A DNA stretch of 40,471 nucleotides from [Clostridium] citroniae WAL-17108 (GTDB lineage Bacteria; Bacillota; Clostridia; Lachnospirales; Lachnospiraceae): the NCBI RefSeq assembly GCF_000233455.1, contig NZ_JH376427.1:86210-126680 (forward strand), given 5' to 3'. Position 1 is the stretch's first letter. Each line of letters begins with the position of its first letter. The position numbers were made by a program, and so were the translations under genes. The notes beneath the pieces are model-generated. The model was not told where the DNA came from, made no database searches, and saw only the letters and a list, made by a program, of their open reading frames with translations. Shown one piece after another: positions 1-8,041 of this stretch.

Positions 1-185
1 CTTATGAGCACTTAGCGCCTGTCTTTTAGGCGCTTACGTGCGATAGATGTCATCCCCACTTTGCGAGGTCTTCCACGAGCTTAGTGGGGTGGCTCCTTAT
101 GAGCACTTAGCGCCTGTCCTCTTAGGCGCTTACGTGCGATAGATGTCATCCCCACTTTGCGAGGTCTTCCACGAGCTTAGTGGGG
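1..185. repeat. Two tandem copies of a structured ~90-base repeat
   Basis: Copy 1 is 1-89 and copy 2 is 96-185, separated by six bases. They are nearly identical, differing at the loop around 21-27 versus 116-123 where copy 2 has one extra base. Each copy holds two potential stem-loops. The first is AGCGCCT (14-20) with AGGCGCT (28-34), extended by an outer GCAC/GTGC pair across a small internal loop. The second is CCCCACT with AGTGGGG, enclosing a shorter CG-GG/CC-CG helix. The array may continue left of the window. I do not recognise the family; it could be a small RNA or a mobile intergenic repeat. Orientation is undetermined. Confidence 0.8.
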
Positions 186-190
186 CATTT

Positions 191-229
191 ACAAAAGCCC
201 CCGCCAAACCGGAAGGTCAGGCGGGGGCT
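191..229 (-). terminator. Rho-independent terminator of the M20 amidohydrolase operon
   Basis: A perfect 10-bp stem, AGCCCCCGCC at 196-205 with GGCGGGGGCT at 220-229, lies six bases beyond the amidohydrolase stop codon. On the minus strand it is followed by TTTTGTAAATG. It ends the transporter-amidohydrolase operon. Confidence 0.85.
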
Positions 230-234
230 GTATC

Positions 235-1440
235 TTACATATCCTGCCAGTCAAATGCAAACTGGGTCATGACTGCCACGCCGGACCACAGGGTCTGTTC
301 ATTTAGGTCAAATCTGGAGCTGTGCTGGGGGAAATCCCTTTCATCCCCAAAGTTTCCGCCGTGATAGTAATACACACAGGGGACGCGCTTTGTAAACTCA
401 CTGAAATCCTCCCCGCCGGGAATTGCAATCTTTACCTCTATTACATTTTCCTTTCCCAGGACCTTTTCCGCGATGGGCACTAGTTTCTTTACCATCTCAG
501 GGTCATTATCCGTTGCGCCCAGGTAATGCCCGTAACCAACCTCAGCCGTGCAGCGCATGGTCTTTGCCACTCCCTGGAAGATCTCCCTTAACCGCTGGTA
601 ATAGTACTCCTGGTCCTCCTCGTTGTTGGAGCGGATGGAACCCTCCAGACAGCAGGTATCCGGAATGATATTGTTCTTATCCCCTGCATGGAACATGCTC
701 ACCGCACAGATTGCGGGCTTGTTGGGCTGCTTCTCCCGGCTTAGCACGGCCTGAAGCTCCGTCACCGCATAGCAGGCGGCCAGCAGCGGGTCCACTCCCA
801 GATGAGGCTCCGCGATATGGGCGCTCTTTCCGTGGAATTTTGCCCACCAGCCCGTGATACAGAAGGAGGAGGGTTCATGTGTCCAGCCGATCTGGGCCGG
901 CGCCACCTCCTGAAACCTACTGGTACCGGAGTGATGGCCGATCATGGCATCCACCTTGGGATTTTCCAGGACACCGTCCTCTATCATCTTCAGCGCCCCG
1001 TTGTCGCCTTCCTCGCCGGGCTGCCATATCATTTTCACAGTCCCCTTCAGCTTATCCCTGTTCTCATATAAGATCTTCGCGATTCCCAGGCCCATGGCCG
1101 TATGGCCGTCATGACCGCAGGCGTGCATGCAGCCCGGATTCTTTGAGGCAAAGGAAAGCCCTGTCTCCTCCAATATGGGGAGGGCGTCACAGTCAGCCCG
1201 GATCCCCAGGCATTTTCCCGGAAGGGCGCCATGAATAACGGCAGCCACGCCGTGGCAGTCCTCACCGCCGATCCCTGAACGGACTTCATCGATCCCGATC
1301 TCCTCTAATACCCTGAGAATGATCTTCTCAGTTTCCACTGTCTTCATGCCAAGCTCCGGGCACTGGTGAAGTTCCCTTCTCCATCCTATGACCTGGTCCT
1401 CCACTGCCTTTGCAAAGTCCTTTGTATTGATATCTGACAT
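235..1440 (-). CDS. M20D-family amidohydrolase (N-acyl amino acid / hippurate hydrolase type)
   Basis: 401-residue zinc-dependent amidohydrolase of the M20D group (HipO, AbgB, ILL-like enzymes), which cleave amide bonds of N-acyl amino acids or small peptides in the cytosol. The RADCDALP segment at 81-88, the metal-binding MHACGHDGH at 105-113 (Cys108, His110) and WQPGEEG with paired Glu at 143-144 are visible, and a late His lies in PQHSS near residue 380. Length is normal for the family. The ATG has an AGGAGG site five bases upstream. It is the last gene of an ABC transporter operon, nine bases after the permease stop. The imported substrate is therefore probably an N-acylated amino acid or peptide (inference). 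No signal peptide is seen. Specificity cannot be read from the sequence. Confidence 0.9.
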   Translation of the reverse strand: MSDINTKDFAKAVEDQVIGWRRELHQCPELGMKTVETEKIILRVLEEIGIDEVRSGIGGEDCHGVAAVIHGALPGKCLGIRADCDALPILEETGLSFASKNPGCMHACGHDGHTAMGLGIAKILYENRDKLKGTVKMIWQPGEEGDNGALKMIEDGVLENPKVDAMIGHHSGTSRFQEVAPAQIGWTHEPSSFCITGWWAKFHGKSAHIAEPHLGVDPLLAACYAVTELQAVLSREKQPNKPAICAVSMFHAGDKNNIIPDTCCLEGSIRSNNEEDQEYYYQRLREIFQGVAKTMRCTAEVGYGHYLGATDNDPEMVKKLVPIAEKVLGKENVIEVKIAIPGGEDFSEFTKRVPCVYYYHGGNFGDERDFPQHSSRFDLNEQTLWSGVAVMTQFAFDWQDM

Positions 1441-1449
1441 ACGTTCCTC

Positions 1450-2787
1450 CTATTTTGCATCCAGTTCAGCCAGCTGCTGACGGTTTTCTTCTTCAATTCT
1501 GCGCCTGTCCGCTGCAACCTTCTTCCACGCATATAGGATCAGGGATATGGCGATAATACCGTAACACAGGAATACGCGGAAATACTCGCCCAGCTGCGGG
1601 TCGTTAAAGAGCACCTTGCCGGCCAGCGGGGTCATGAAGAACAGGATATGGAACAGGATGGTTCCTGAGAACACCTGGCCCATGGTGGCCTTGTCAATGG
1701 ATGCTCCGCCTACCAGCAGGGCTGCCACCGCATAGGTGCCCACCTGCTCATGACTGTTAAAGGTCTGTACATTTCCTATGTTCTGAAGGAAAATGATCTG
1801 TCCCCAGGATGCGATCACCGTTGACAGCACGGTTGCCACGATTCGGGTCTTATCCACATTGATACCGGCCGCTGTTGCCACCTGCATGTTCATACCCACG
1901 GTCCTGATGTCCTGCCCAAGCTTTGTCTTTGTTATGAACACCACCAGCAGGCAGACCGCCGCGATCACAATGGCTGTAAGCATGGGAATCTGTACAATGA
2001 AAAATGCCTTCTGCACTGATTTTACTGTTTTCATAAGGATCTGCAGGATTGCCAGTAAAATGGTGGCTGTTAAAAATCCCTTGGTTGTAAACAGCGCTTC
2101 TTTGACCTCCGACTTCTTTTTCATGATCTTATAGGCCAGGATGCACACGGTTACCGCCGCAAGGGCAGCCAGCAGCCATGGGAGCAGCTTTACAAACATC
2201 ACCTTCCAGGCATTGTCCACCGCGTATTTTGTCTCGGCGTGGAAATCAATGGTGTTCCTAAGGCCCACGTAAATCGTCTCTCCTGCCTCATTTTGGGAAT
2301 TCAGCATGATCTCAGGGTTTACCATAGGGATCACGCTTCCCACCATAAAGATAAAGATCAGGTCATACACGCCCACTGCAAAGAATCCAAGGATCATGCC
2401 TGTGATCATTTCCTGTCCCTTTACCTTATTAAAAAGGATTCCTGTAAGGGTTCCCAGAACAATGGACAAAGCGGTGGCAATGATGCCTGCCAGTATGATC
2501 CCCTTTAATCCGTCATAGCTCCAGTGGGTGATCAGGATCAGGCCGATCTCCCCTGCCATGGCTCCCAGAACAATACTGAAGTTCAGGCCCATGCCGCAAA
2601 GTACAGGAAGGATCAGTGATACAATGAGGATGGCGTTCCTGCCCACACGTGATACGGTCTCCGTGATCACATAGCTTGCATTCTGTCCGGATATCTTGAT
2701 ACTGGCCAGACACAGCAGGGTGAAGAGAATGGGAACCATATTGCCCTGAAGGAATTCTAACACTTTATTACGTTTTTTATTTTCCAT
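1450..2787 (-). CDS. ABC transporter permease (BPD_transp_2, RbsC/BmpD-like)
   Basis: 445-residue polytopic membrane protein of the branched-chain/monosaccharide/nucleoside permease superfamily. Many hydrophobic segments are visible, including one at about residues 15-30. The glycine-rich GLNFSIVLGAMAGEIG near residue 68 and AALLVGGASIDKATMGQV near 350 match the conserved repeats of this superfamily. It pairs with the next permease (2790-3872) as a heterodimer, fed by the double ATPase and the DUF3798 lipoprotein. GGAGG lies nine bases before the ATG, and the gene starts two bases after its partner's stop. A hydrophilic tail rich in Glu, Gln and Arg forms the C-terminus. The substrate is unknown. 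Confidence 0.9.
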   Translation of the reverse strand: MENKKRNKVLEFLQGNMVPILFTLLCLASIKISGQNASYVITETVSRVGRNAILIVSLILPVLCGMGLNFSIVLGAMAGEIGLILITHWSYDGLKGIILAGIIATALSIVLGTLTGILFNKVKGQEMITGMILGFFAVGVYDLIFIFMVGSVIPMVNPEIMLNSQNEAGETIYVGLRNTIDFHAETKYAVDNAWKVMFVKLLPWLLAALAAVTVCILAYKIMKKKSEVKEALFTTKGFLTATILLAILQILMKTVKSVQKAFFIVQIPMLTAIVIAAVCLLVVFITKTKLGQDIRTVGMNMQVATAAGINVDKTRIVATVLSTVIASWGQIIFLQNIGNVQTFNSHEQVGTYAVAALLVGGASIDKATMGQVFSGTILFHILFFMTPLAGKVLFNDPQLGEYFRVFLCYGIIAISLILYAWKKVAADRRRIEEENRQQLAELDAK

Positions 2788-2789
2788 GG

Positions 2790-3872
2790 TTATTTTCCTC
2801 CATTCGCTCTAATCTTGGTCAACGCGTACAAAATGATACCGTTCTGGACAATGATGCGGACTACCTCGGAAATGCTTCCCGCATTAATCACCGCATTGGC
2901 AACCGGAGTTGCCAGGGTCAGAAGGCACTGGAACAGGATAACACCCAGAACCACATTAAATACGCTGGCTTTTTTCGGTGTGGCACCGCCAATGAGGATC
3001 GCTGCCATGGCCGGAAACGCCATCATCAGAGGAGCGGAATAAAACTGGTAAAAACCATAGCTCTGTGAGTAGATATTGATCCCGATGGCCGCGATCACGG
3101 TGGAAGCCACAATACCGATGGTGCGGACCCTGTTGTTATTCACGCCCAGGGTTCTGGAAAAGCCCGGATTCACGCCGCTGCACCGCATGATGATCCCTGC
3201 CTTTGTCTTCATGAACAGCCACATAAGAAGGCAGCCCACGGCAAACACCAGTAAAAGTCCCGTTGACACGGAGAAATCCTTCCAATAGGGATTGTTCTGC
3301 AGAACGCCCATCTGCTTAAAATCAATGCGCAGAAAATTGTCCAGCACCTTGTCATAGTTGTCTTCCAGCGTCATGGTTGTACGCAGACCCACACCTGTGA
3401 TGGGCCATACGATCTTGGGATTATTGTATGGAAGCACCAGCCACGCAATGGACATAAGGGATACAATGGAGAAGGCCATGTAGTTTCCTACCGTCATCTC
3501 AGACCCCTTTACATTATTCAGCAGCACCGCATAAAAGTAACCCGCAACAAGGGCAAAGGGGACGGATACGATACATGCGCCCCAGAAACCGGCCAGGCCG
3601 CTCCAGTTAAACTGTACTGCAATGGAACCGCCCAGAAGACCGCAGAGGATACCGATGGGAAGTCCGAAATTCAGTCCGGCTCCACAGACAATGGAAACCA
3701 TCATTGCCAGCACCAGGAATCCGTTCATGCCGATACGCACCAGACAGTCGGAATAGATCATGCCCGGGTTAATCCCCAGGGGGAATACGGAAACGATCAG
3801 CAGCAAAAGGAATCCAATTACCACAAGGCGCGAAACGCCCAGGAAGTTAACAGCTCTTTTTATCTGGTTCAT
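2790..3872 (-). CDS. ABC transporter permease (BPD_transp_2, RbsC/BmpD-like)
   Basis: 360-residue integral membrane permease, the second channel subunit of the DUF3798-linked importer. It carries the family's paired motifs GAGLNFGLPIGILCGLLGG near residue 65 and AAILIGGATPKKASVFNVVLG near 290. The gene lies two bases after the ATPase stop codon and two bases before the other permease, so the three are almost certainly translationally coupled. The ribosome binding site GAGGAGG sits inside the last codons of the ATPase gene. It is shorter than its partner, which has an extended central loop and tail. Confidence 0.9.
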   Translation of the reverse strand: MNQIKRAVNFLGVSRLVVIGFLLLLIVSVFPLGINPGMIYSDCLVRIGMNGFLVLAMMVSIVCGAGLNFGLPIGILCGLLGGSIAVQFNWSGLAGFWGACIVSVPFALVAGYFYAVLLNNVKGSEMTVGNYMAFSIVSLMSIAWLVLPYNNPKIVWPITGVGLRTTMTLEDNYDKVLDNFLRIDFKQMGVLQNNPYWKDFSVSTGLLLVFAVGCLLMWLFMKTKAGIIMRCSGVNPGFSRTLGVNNNRVRTIGIVASTVIAAIGINIYSQSYGFYQFYSAPLMMAFPAMAAILIGGATPKKASVFNVVLGVILFQCLLTLATPVANAVINAGSISEVVRIIVQNGIILYALTKIRANGGK

Positions 3873-3874
3873 TC

Positions 3875-5476
3875 TTACATCGCCTCCTCATCTGCATCTT
3901 CTAATTTGGATCCGCTCATCAGCAGTCCGAATTTATAGTCCTTATCATCGGAACGGAGGATCCCGGCTATCTTTCCCTCTGTGACAATGGCAATGCGGTT
4001 GCATACGGAGCGCAGCTCAGCCAGCTCGCTGGAGGTGATAATGACCGTAACGCCTTTTTCCTTGTTCAGCTTCATCAGGGAATCCAGTATCATCTTTTTA
4101 GCGCCGATATCAATACCTCTGGTGGGCTCTGATACAAACAGGATATCAGGCTCCAGGGTCAGCGCCCTGGCAATACAAACCTTTTGCTGATTGCCTCCGG
4201 ATAAACTCTTTACCGGCTGTGCATGGCCGGTACACCGGATATCCAGATCCTTGATCATTTTCTTGGCATATTCGATGGCGCCTTTCTTATCATAAAAGGG
4301 TATCCCGAATTTTTTCACTACAAATTTGTCCTTTGTCTTAAGGGCTGCGATGGCGATGTTCAGCTCAATGGACTCATCCAGCATCAGTCCCACACCGCGC
4401 CTGTCCTCAGACACAAATGCAATACCGTCATCCAGGGTGTCCTTTGTCTTTGTCACGTCCAGAACCCTGCCGTGTACCTTTACCTCCCCCTTGGAAGGGT
4501 AAAGTCCCATGACCCCGTTGGCAATGCTGATCTTTCCGTGGCCTGCAAGGCCTCCGATTCCGAAGATCTCACCTTTCTTTACCTGGAAGGTCACATCCCT
4601 GGCAACCTCCCCGGGCATGCTGACCCCAAAGTGGTTAAATTCCAGGCAGACCTCCCCGTTTTCCTCCTCATGGCCGATCTCCCGGTTGAGGATCTCAACC
4701 TCGCGGCCCACCATAAGCTGTGACATCTTCACCGTGCTCAGGTCAGCCGTGTGATAGTCTCCCACCATCTCGCCGTCCCTGAGGACAAATACATGGTGGG
4801 TGTTGTTCTTCACCTCATCCAGCTTGTGGCTGATAAAGATAAAGGCAATCCCCCGTTTTGCCACGGAGCGGACACAGGCCAGGAACTGCTCTGCTTCCGT
4901 CTCGGTAAGTACGGCCGTTGGCTCGTCCAGCACGATCAGCTTGGTATTTTTCTTATCCAGTTCCCTGGCTATTTCCACAAACTGCTTATATCCCACAGGA
5001 AGGCTTCCAACCCTGGTCTTGTCACTGAGTTCGATCCCCAGGGAATCCAGGGTCGATCTGGACTCCTTGTGCATGGATGCCCGGTCTACCAGATCCAGGC
5101 GTTTTCCAAAGACAAGGCTGGCCGGGGTCTTTTTTACATTTTCCCTGTTCAGCTTAATGTTTTCAGCAACATCATAACCATCGATAAGCATGAATTCCTG
5201 ATGCACCATGCCGATTCCATATTTCATGGCCTCTATGGGCGACTTAATATTGACTTCCTCCCCGTCTATGAGAACGCTGCCCTTAAAACCTCCAGTTTGC
5301 TGGATCGCGGGCATACCAAAGAGGATATTCATAATGGTGGATTTTCCGGCTCCATTTTCACCGATCAATGCCACAATCTCACCAGGCTTGACTTTTATGC
5401 TCACATCTTTCAGGACTTTATTTCCAAAGAAATCCTTTTCAATGTGATTCATCTCTAATATGTATTTACTGCTCAA
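3875..5476 (-). CDS. Double-domain sugar/nucleoside-type ABC transporter ATPase
   Basis: 533-residue cytosolic ATPase with two fused nucleotide-binding domains (MglA/RbsA/YufO type) that powers the two neighbouring permeases. Domain 1 has a canonical Walker A GENGAGKST at 39-47, a degenerate signature (SLPVGYKQ) and Walker B LIVLDEPTAVL. Domain 2 has a divergent P-loop GLAGHGKIS, an intact signature LSGGNQQK and LFVSEPTRGID, where Ser replaces the usual Asp before Glu. A degenerate second site is common in this family. The start is a TTG at 5474-5476, chosen because AAGGAG lies seven to eight bases upstream; the next ATG (residue 9) has no such site and would cut into the first strand. Confidence 0.9.
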   Translation of the reverse strand: MSSKYILEMNHIEKDFFGNKVLKDVSIKVKPGEIVALIGENGAGKSTIMNILFGMPAIQQTGGFKGSVLIDGEEVNIKSPIEAMKYGIGMVHQEFMLIDGYDVAENIKLNRENVKKTPASLVFGKRLDLVDRASMHKESRSTLDSLGIELSDKTRVGSLPVGYKQFVEIARELDKKNTKLIVLDEPTAVLTETEAEQFLACVRSVAKRGIAFIFISHKLDEVKNNTHHVFVLRDGEMVGDYHTADLSTVKMSQLMVGREVEILNREIGHEEENGEVCLEFNHFGVSMPGEVARDVTFQVKKGEIFGIGGLAGHGKISIANGVMGLYPSKGEVKVHGRVLDVTKTKDTLDDGIAFVSEDRRGVGLMLDESIELNIAIAALKTKDKFVVKKFGIPFYDKKGAIEYAKKMIKDLDIRCTGHAQPVKSLSGGNQQKVCIARALTLEPDILFVSEPTRGIDIGAKKMILDSLMKLNKEKGVTVIITSSELAELRSVCNRIAIVTEGKIAGILRSDDKDYKFGLLMSGSKLEDADEEAM

Positions 5477-5564
5477 TGTTCTTCTCCTTTCCAGTAACCC
5501 GAAGCTTTCTCAGGGTTGTACTTCCCCCAGTCCACGGAAAACTCACGTTTAAAGGGCTGTTTTT

Positions 5565-5603
5565 AAAAAAAGAAAGGATGCCTAGCGCTGCATCCCTTCC
5601 TTT
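5565..5603 (-). terminator. Intra-operon terminator/attenuator between binding protein and ATPase
   Basis: The stem GGATGC/GCATCC (5576-5581 with 5590-5595), with flanking A/T pairs and one bulge, is followed on the minus strand by a run of seven T. It lies 60 bases after the DUF3798 gene stop and about 90 bases before the ATPase start. It could reduce expression of the downstream genes relative to the binding protein. Confidence 0.7.
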
Positions 5604-5662
5604 TGAAAGCATCAGGGAAGTTTCATTCCCCATATAAAAATTGATAGAGAGAGATTTAACAA

Positions 5663-6886
5663 TTAGAATCTTTCGTAGCTACACATAATGAAGAAGCCGT
5701 TGTCATATGTAGTTCCGCCGTCTGTAATGTTCTCTACGTCCACTTCGCCGCCGGCCGCATCGCTGAGGGTCTGCTTGAATACTTCTGCATCCAGCTTCTC
5801 TCCGTTTGTCTTGCCTTCGCAGAATGCTTCCGCATAAGCGTAGCTTCCTGTCATGAACAGGGTCATAAGAGGTGCGGTCCATGTTCCCATGTGGCCTGTC
5901 ATGTCCGCCTCTGCCAGTTTCTCAGAAATAGCATTCATCATGTAATCAGAATCATATAACTTGTCTGCCGGTACCTCAATACCCAGAGCAGATGGGAAAC
6001 CAACAAATGGAGAGGGGTCGGAAGGCATGGTAAAGTAGGACTTTGTATTAACCACGCACTTGATCATAGGCTCCTGCTGGCTGGTGTTGGTGCCAAAGAA
6101 AGCTGTCTCGGCGCCGTACTGGTCAACTGCACGCGGAACATCCTCTAATACGAACTGCTGTGTGCCGGAAGTGCCTGCATCCGACATTGGGTCAGGTGTG
6201 GTGGTCTCAACCAGGGTCAGGCCCAGCTCTGCACAGCGGTCCTTCATGTTCTGAAGACGGTCAGCGGTTGGCTGCCATGCCAGGTGGCGCGGGAAGGAAT
6301 AGTGTACAAATGTCTTAGCGCCCATATCGCTTAACTCATCCACCATCTGGAAGCCCATCTTCGGAACGTTTGAGTGATAGAACACGTCACAGTTAGAAGA
6401 TGTGGTAGCAGAGTCATCCTGATAGCCGGCTGCGATCAGAAGGATGTCAGGGCGTACTTCGCGGATCTTCTGGCAAGCTGCTGCAGTACCCTGTACAGCC
6501 TGGCTGAAAATGATCGCCTTTACATCCGGATCAGAAGCAAGGCTCAGGGCTGTGGAAATAGTGGTCTCCTGCTCAGTTGCAAATTTATCAGGGAATGTTG
6601 CCAGTACAACTGTGTCCGGATGCTGTTCCTGAAGCATCTCAGCTGCCCGGTAGCTCTCCTCACTCTGTGAAACCGTTGTGGTCATGATGCCAATCTTGTA
6701 ATCTCCGGCTGCCTCTGCTGGAGCTTCGCTGCTCTCCGCCTCGCTGCCGCCTGCCGCTGCTTCACTTGCCGCTGTTGTTCCGGATGCAGCCGCCGTGGTG
6801 GATGGTGTGGAAGAGCCGCCGCCACAGGCTACAAGACTTGCCATCATGGAGATCGACAGCATTACTGATAAAATCTTCTTTGTCAT
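5663..6886 (-). CDS. DUF3798-type substrate-binding lipoprotein
   Basis: 407-residue exported lipoprotein. A basic, hydrophobic signal sequence ends in the lipobox SLVAC with Cys21. A low-complexity Ser/Thr/Ala/Glu linker runs to about residue 60, then a periplasmic-binding-protein-like fold starts with YKIGIMTTTVSQSEE. The body matches my recollection of the DUF3798 family, which accompanies RbsC/BmpD-like permeases. I chose the ATG at 6886 over one 54 bases upstream because GGAGG lies nine bases before it and the signal peptide begins there. It heads the operon with the ATPase, two permeases and the M20 enzyme. The ligand is unknown; an N-acyl amino acid fits the operon (inference). Confidence 0.85.
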   Translation of the reverse strand: MTKKILSVMLSISMMASLVACGGGSSTPSTTAAASGTTAASEAAAGGSEAESSEAPAEAAGDYKIGIMTTTVSQSEESYRAAEMLQEQHPDTVVLATFPDKFATEQETTISTALSLASDPDVKAIIFSQAVQGTAAACQKIREVRPDILLIAAGYQDDSATTSSNCDVFYHSNVPKMGFQMVDELSDMGAKTFVHYSFPRHLAWQPTADRLQNMKDRCAELGLTLVETTTPDPMSDAGTSGTQQFVLEDVPRAVDQYGAETAFFGTNTSQQEPMIKCVVNTKSYFTMPSDPSPFVGFPSALGIEVPADKLYDSDYMMNAISEKLAEADMTGHMGTWTAPLMTLFMTGSYAYAEAFCEGKTNGEKLDAEVFKQTLSDAAGGEVDVENITDGGTTYDNGFFIMCSYERF

Positions 6887-7056
6887 AATCAAAATCCTCC
6901 TTTGGTATATTGTGTACTCCCGGAATCTCCGAGAGTGCACTAGTGCTTAACCCTCAGTTAAGCTGGTCACAGGACCATTAATATGTCAATTCCCGTCTGT
7001 TTTTACCCTCCTGCTTCCGAAAGGGCATTTTGCAAAATAGGTATGACGTATCACTA
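6887..7056 (-). other. ~170-nt 5' leader of the DUF3798 operon
   Basis: This is the predicted untranslated leader between the promoter at 7063-7091 and the start codon. It contains several small inverted repeats: CTTAAC/GTTAAG around 6946-6962, ATTTTGCAAAAT near 7027-7038, and the 29-nt hairpin at 6912-6940. I do not recognise a known riboswitch class. Confidence 0.4.
6912..6940 (-). promoter_or_regulatory. 29-nt hairpin/operator element, copy 1
   Basis: An imperfect palindrome with 13-base arms and a 3-base centre. It ends exactly 25 bases before the DUF3798 ATG. On the plus strand it begins GTGTACTCCCGGAATC, identical over 16 bases to the other copy at 8535-8563 read on the minus strand. 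In RNA sense the arms pair at 12 of 13 positions, counting one U-G wobble. Confidence 0.75.
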
Positions 7057-7062
7057 ATTTGT

Positions 7063-7091
7063 ATTATAACAATATGCCCATAGAACGTCAA
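7063..7091 (-). promoter_or_regulatory. Sigma-A promoter of the DUF3798 transporter operon
   Basis: TTGACG (7086-7091), a 17-bp spacer and TATAAT (7063-7068) on the minus strand. The expected start is near 7056, giving a long leader. Confidence 0.8.
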
Positions 7092-7218
7092 CATGTTTTT
7101 TATGCAAACTTAATAATATGTTAATATAATCAATAAATCTTTTATATATTTGTGCATTTTGTATAATTTATTAGACATTTTCTTACTTTTTACAATATAT
7201 GGGTGGGTATTGGGGAAC

Positions 7219-7265
7219 AAAAAATGGTATGATGTCTTTTTGTGTTTCACAAAGTCATCATACCA
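7219..7265 (-). terminator. Terminator of the bcp-gntR operon
   Basis: The stem GGTATGATG/CATCATACC (7226-7234 with 7256-7264) has further pairing of CTTTGTG with CACAAA inside and is followed on the minus strand by ATTTTTTG. It lies about 65 bases after the restored gntR stop codon. The stretch 7092-7218 between it and the DUF3798 promoter is AT-rich and holds nothing else I can support. Confidence 0.8.
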
Positions 7266-7330
7266 CCTTACTATCGTTGTTTTCTATTATCACTGCATCT
7301 TATCAAAGTTTTTACATTTTATGTAATCTG

Positions 7331-8027
7331 TCACAAAAATTGTGCCAATCTGCGCCTGTTGGTCATCACGTGAAGCAGCATGGATTCCCTGGCCTCCCGG
7401 CAGTCATGTCTTTTAATAGCCTCAGTGATCTCTTTATACCCCCCCCCCCAATTTCCACCTTACAGTATCCTCCGGATAACTGTAATTGGTCAGCTCGGAA
7501 AAAATCCTTGCCGAAGATGTGATGATCGGTATCAGGCTGGCTGCAATACGGTTCTTGCTGCACACCGCGATCTGTGTATGGAAGGAAATATCACATTCCA
7601 CATGGCTTTGACTGCACCTGATGCACTGCTCCGCCTCCTGGCAGCACCGCTCCAGCTCCTTCACATCCTCTTCCTCTGCATACTGTGCAGCCATGGCAGC
7701 GATCTCCGGTTCAATGATCACGCACATATCCACCATATCTTTTACGGTTTTTTCCTTGTTCTCCATAAGGCAAAGCCCCAGCGGGTCATCTGAAATCCCG
7801 TATTTTTCAGAAACAAAGGTTCCGGCCCCGTGTTTCACCGTCACAATGTTCCTGGATTCCAGTATCTTAATTGCTTCCCTTATGGTCCCCCTTCCCACAC
7901 AGAGCATCTGAGCCAGGGAAAATTCGTTGGGCAGCTTGTCCCCCTTCTGAAGCTTCTGTTTCAAAATATAGTCAATGAGGGCCTCTGATATCTGTTCCGG
8001 CAGGGAGCGTTCTTCCTGTCTCTCCAT
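7331..8027 (-). CDS. GntR-family (FadR/FCD type) regulator, frameshifted at an 11-G tract
   Basis: DNA-binding regulator with a winged-helix domain at about 1-72 (GRGTIREAIKILESRNIV and HGAGTFVS) and an all-helical FCD ligand domain from about residue 90. The reading frame breaks at a run of 11 G (plus-strand C at 7439-7449) and as written stops at 7434-7436, giving 197 residues. A run of 10 or 7 G would continue in frame through YKEITEAIKRHDC and MLLHVMTNRRR to a stop at 7331-7333, restoring the final FCD helices. The frame on both sides is clearly coding. The cause may be slipped-strand variation, a real mutation or a sequencing error. It lies 14 bases after bcp, probably co-transcribed, and is the best candidate regulator of the DUF3798 operon. 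Confidence 0.85.
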
Positions 8028-8041
8028 ATTATACCCCTTAT

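Noticed and set aside
1..185. CRISPR array
   Set aside because: Only two units of about 90 bases with a 6-base spacer; the unit size and spacer length do not fit CRISPR.
143..364. Short plus-strand frame covering the second repeat copy
   Set aside because: It spans the repeat, a terminator and the end of the amidohydrolase gene, so it is not a plausible protein.
4751..5458. 235-codon plus-strand open frame
   Set aside because: Antisense to the double-domain ATPase, whose motifs explain the sequence fully.
6887..7056. Known riboswitch in the DUF3798 leader
   Set aside because: No consensus core of a class I can recall was seen; reported only as a structured leader.
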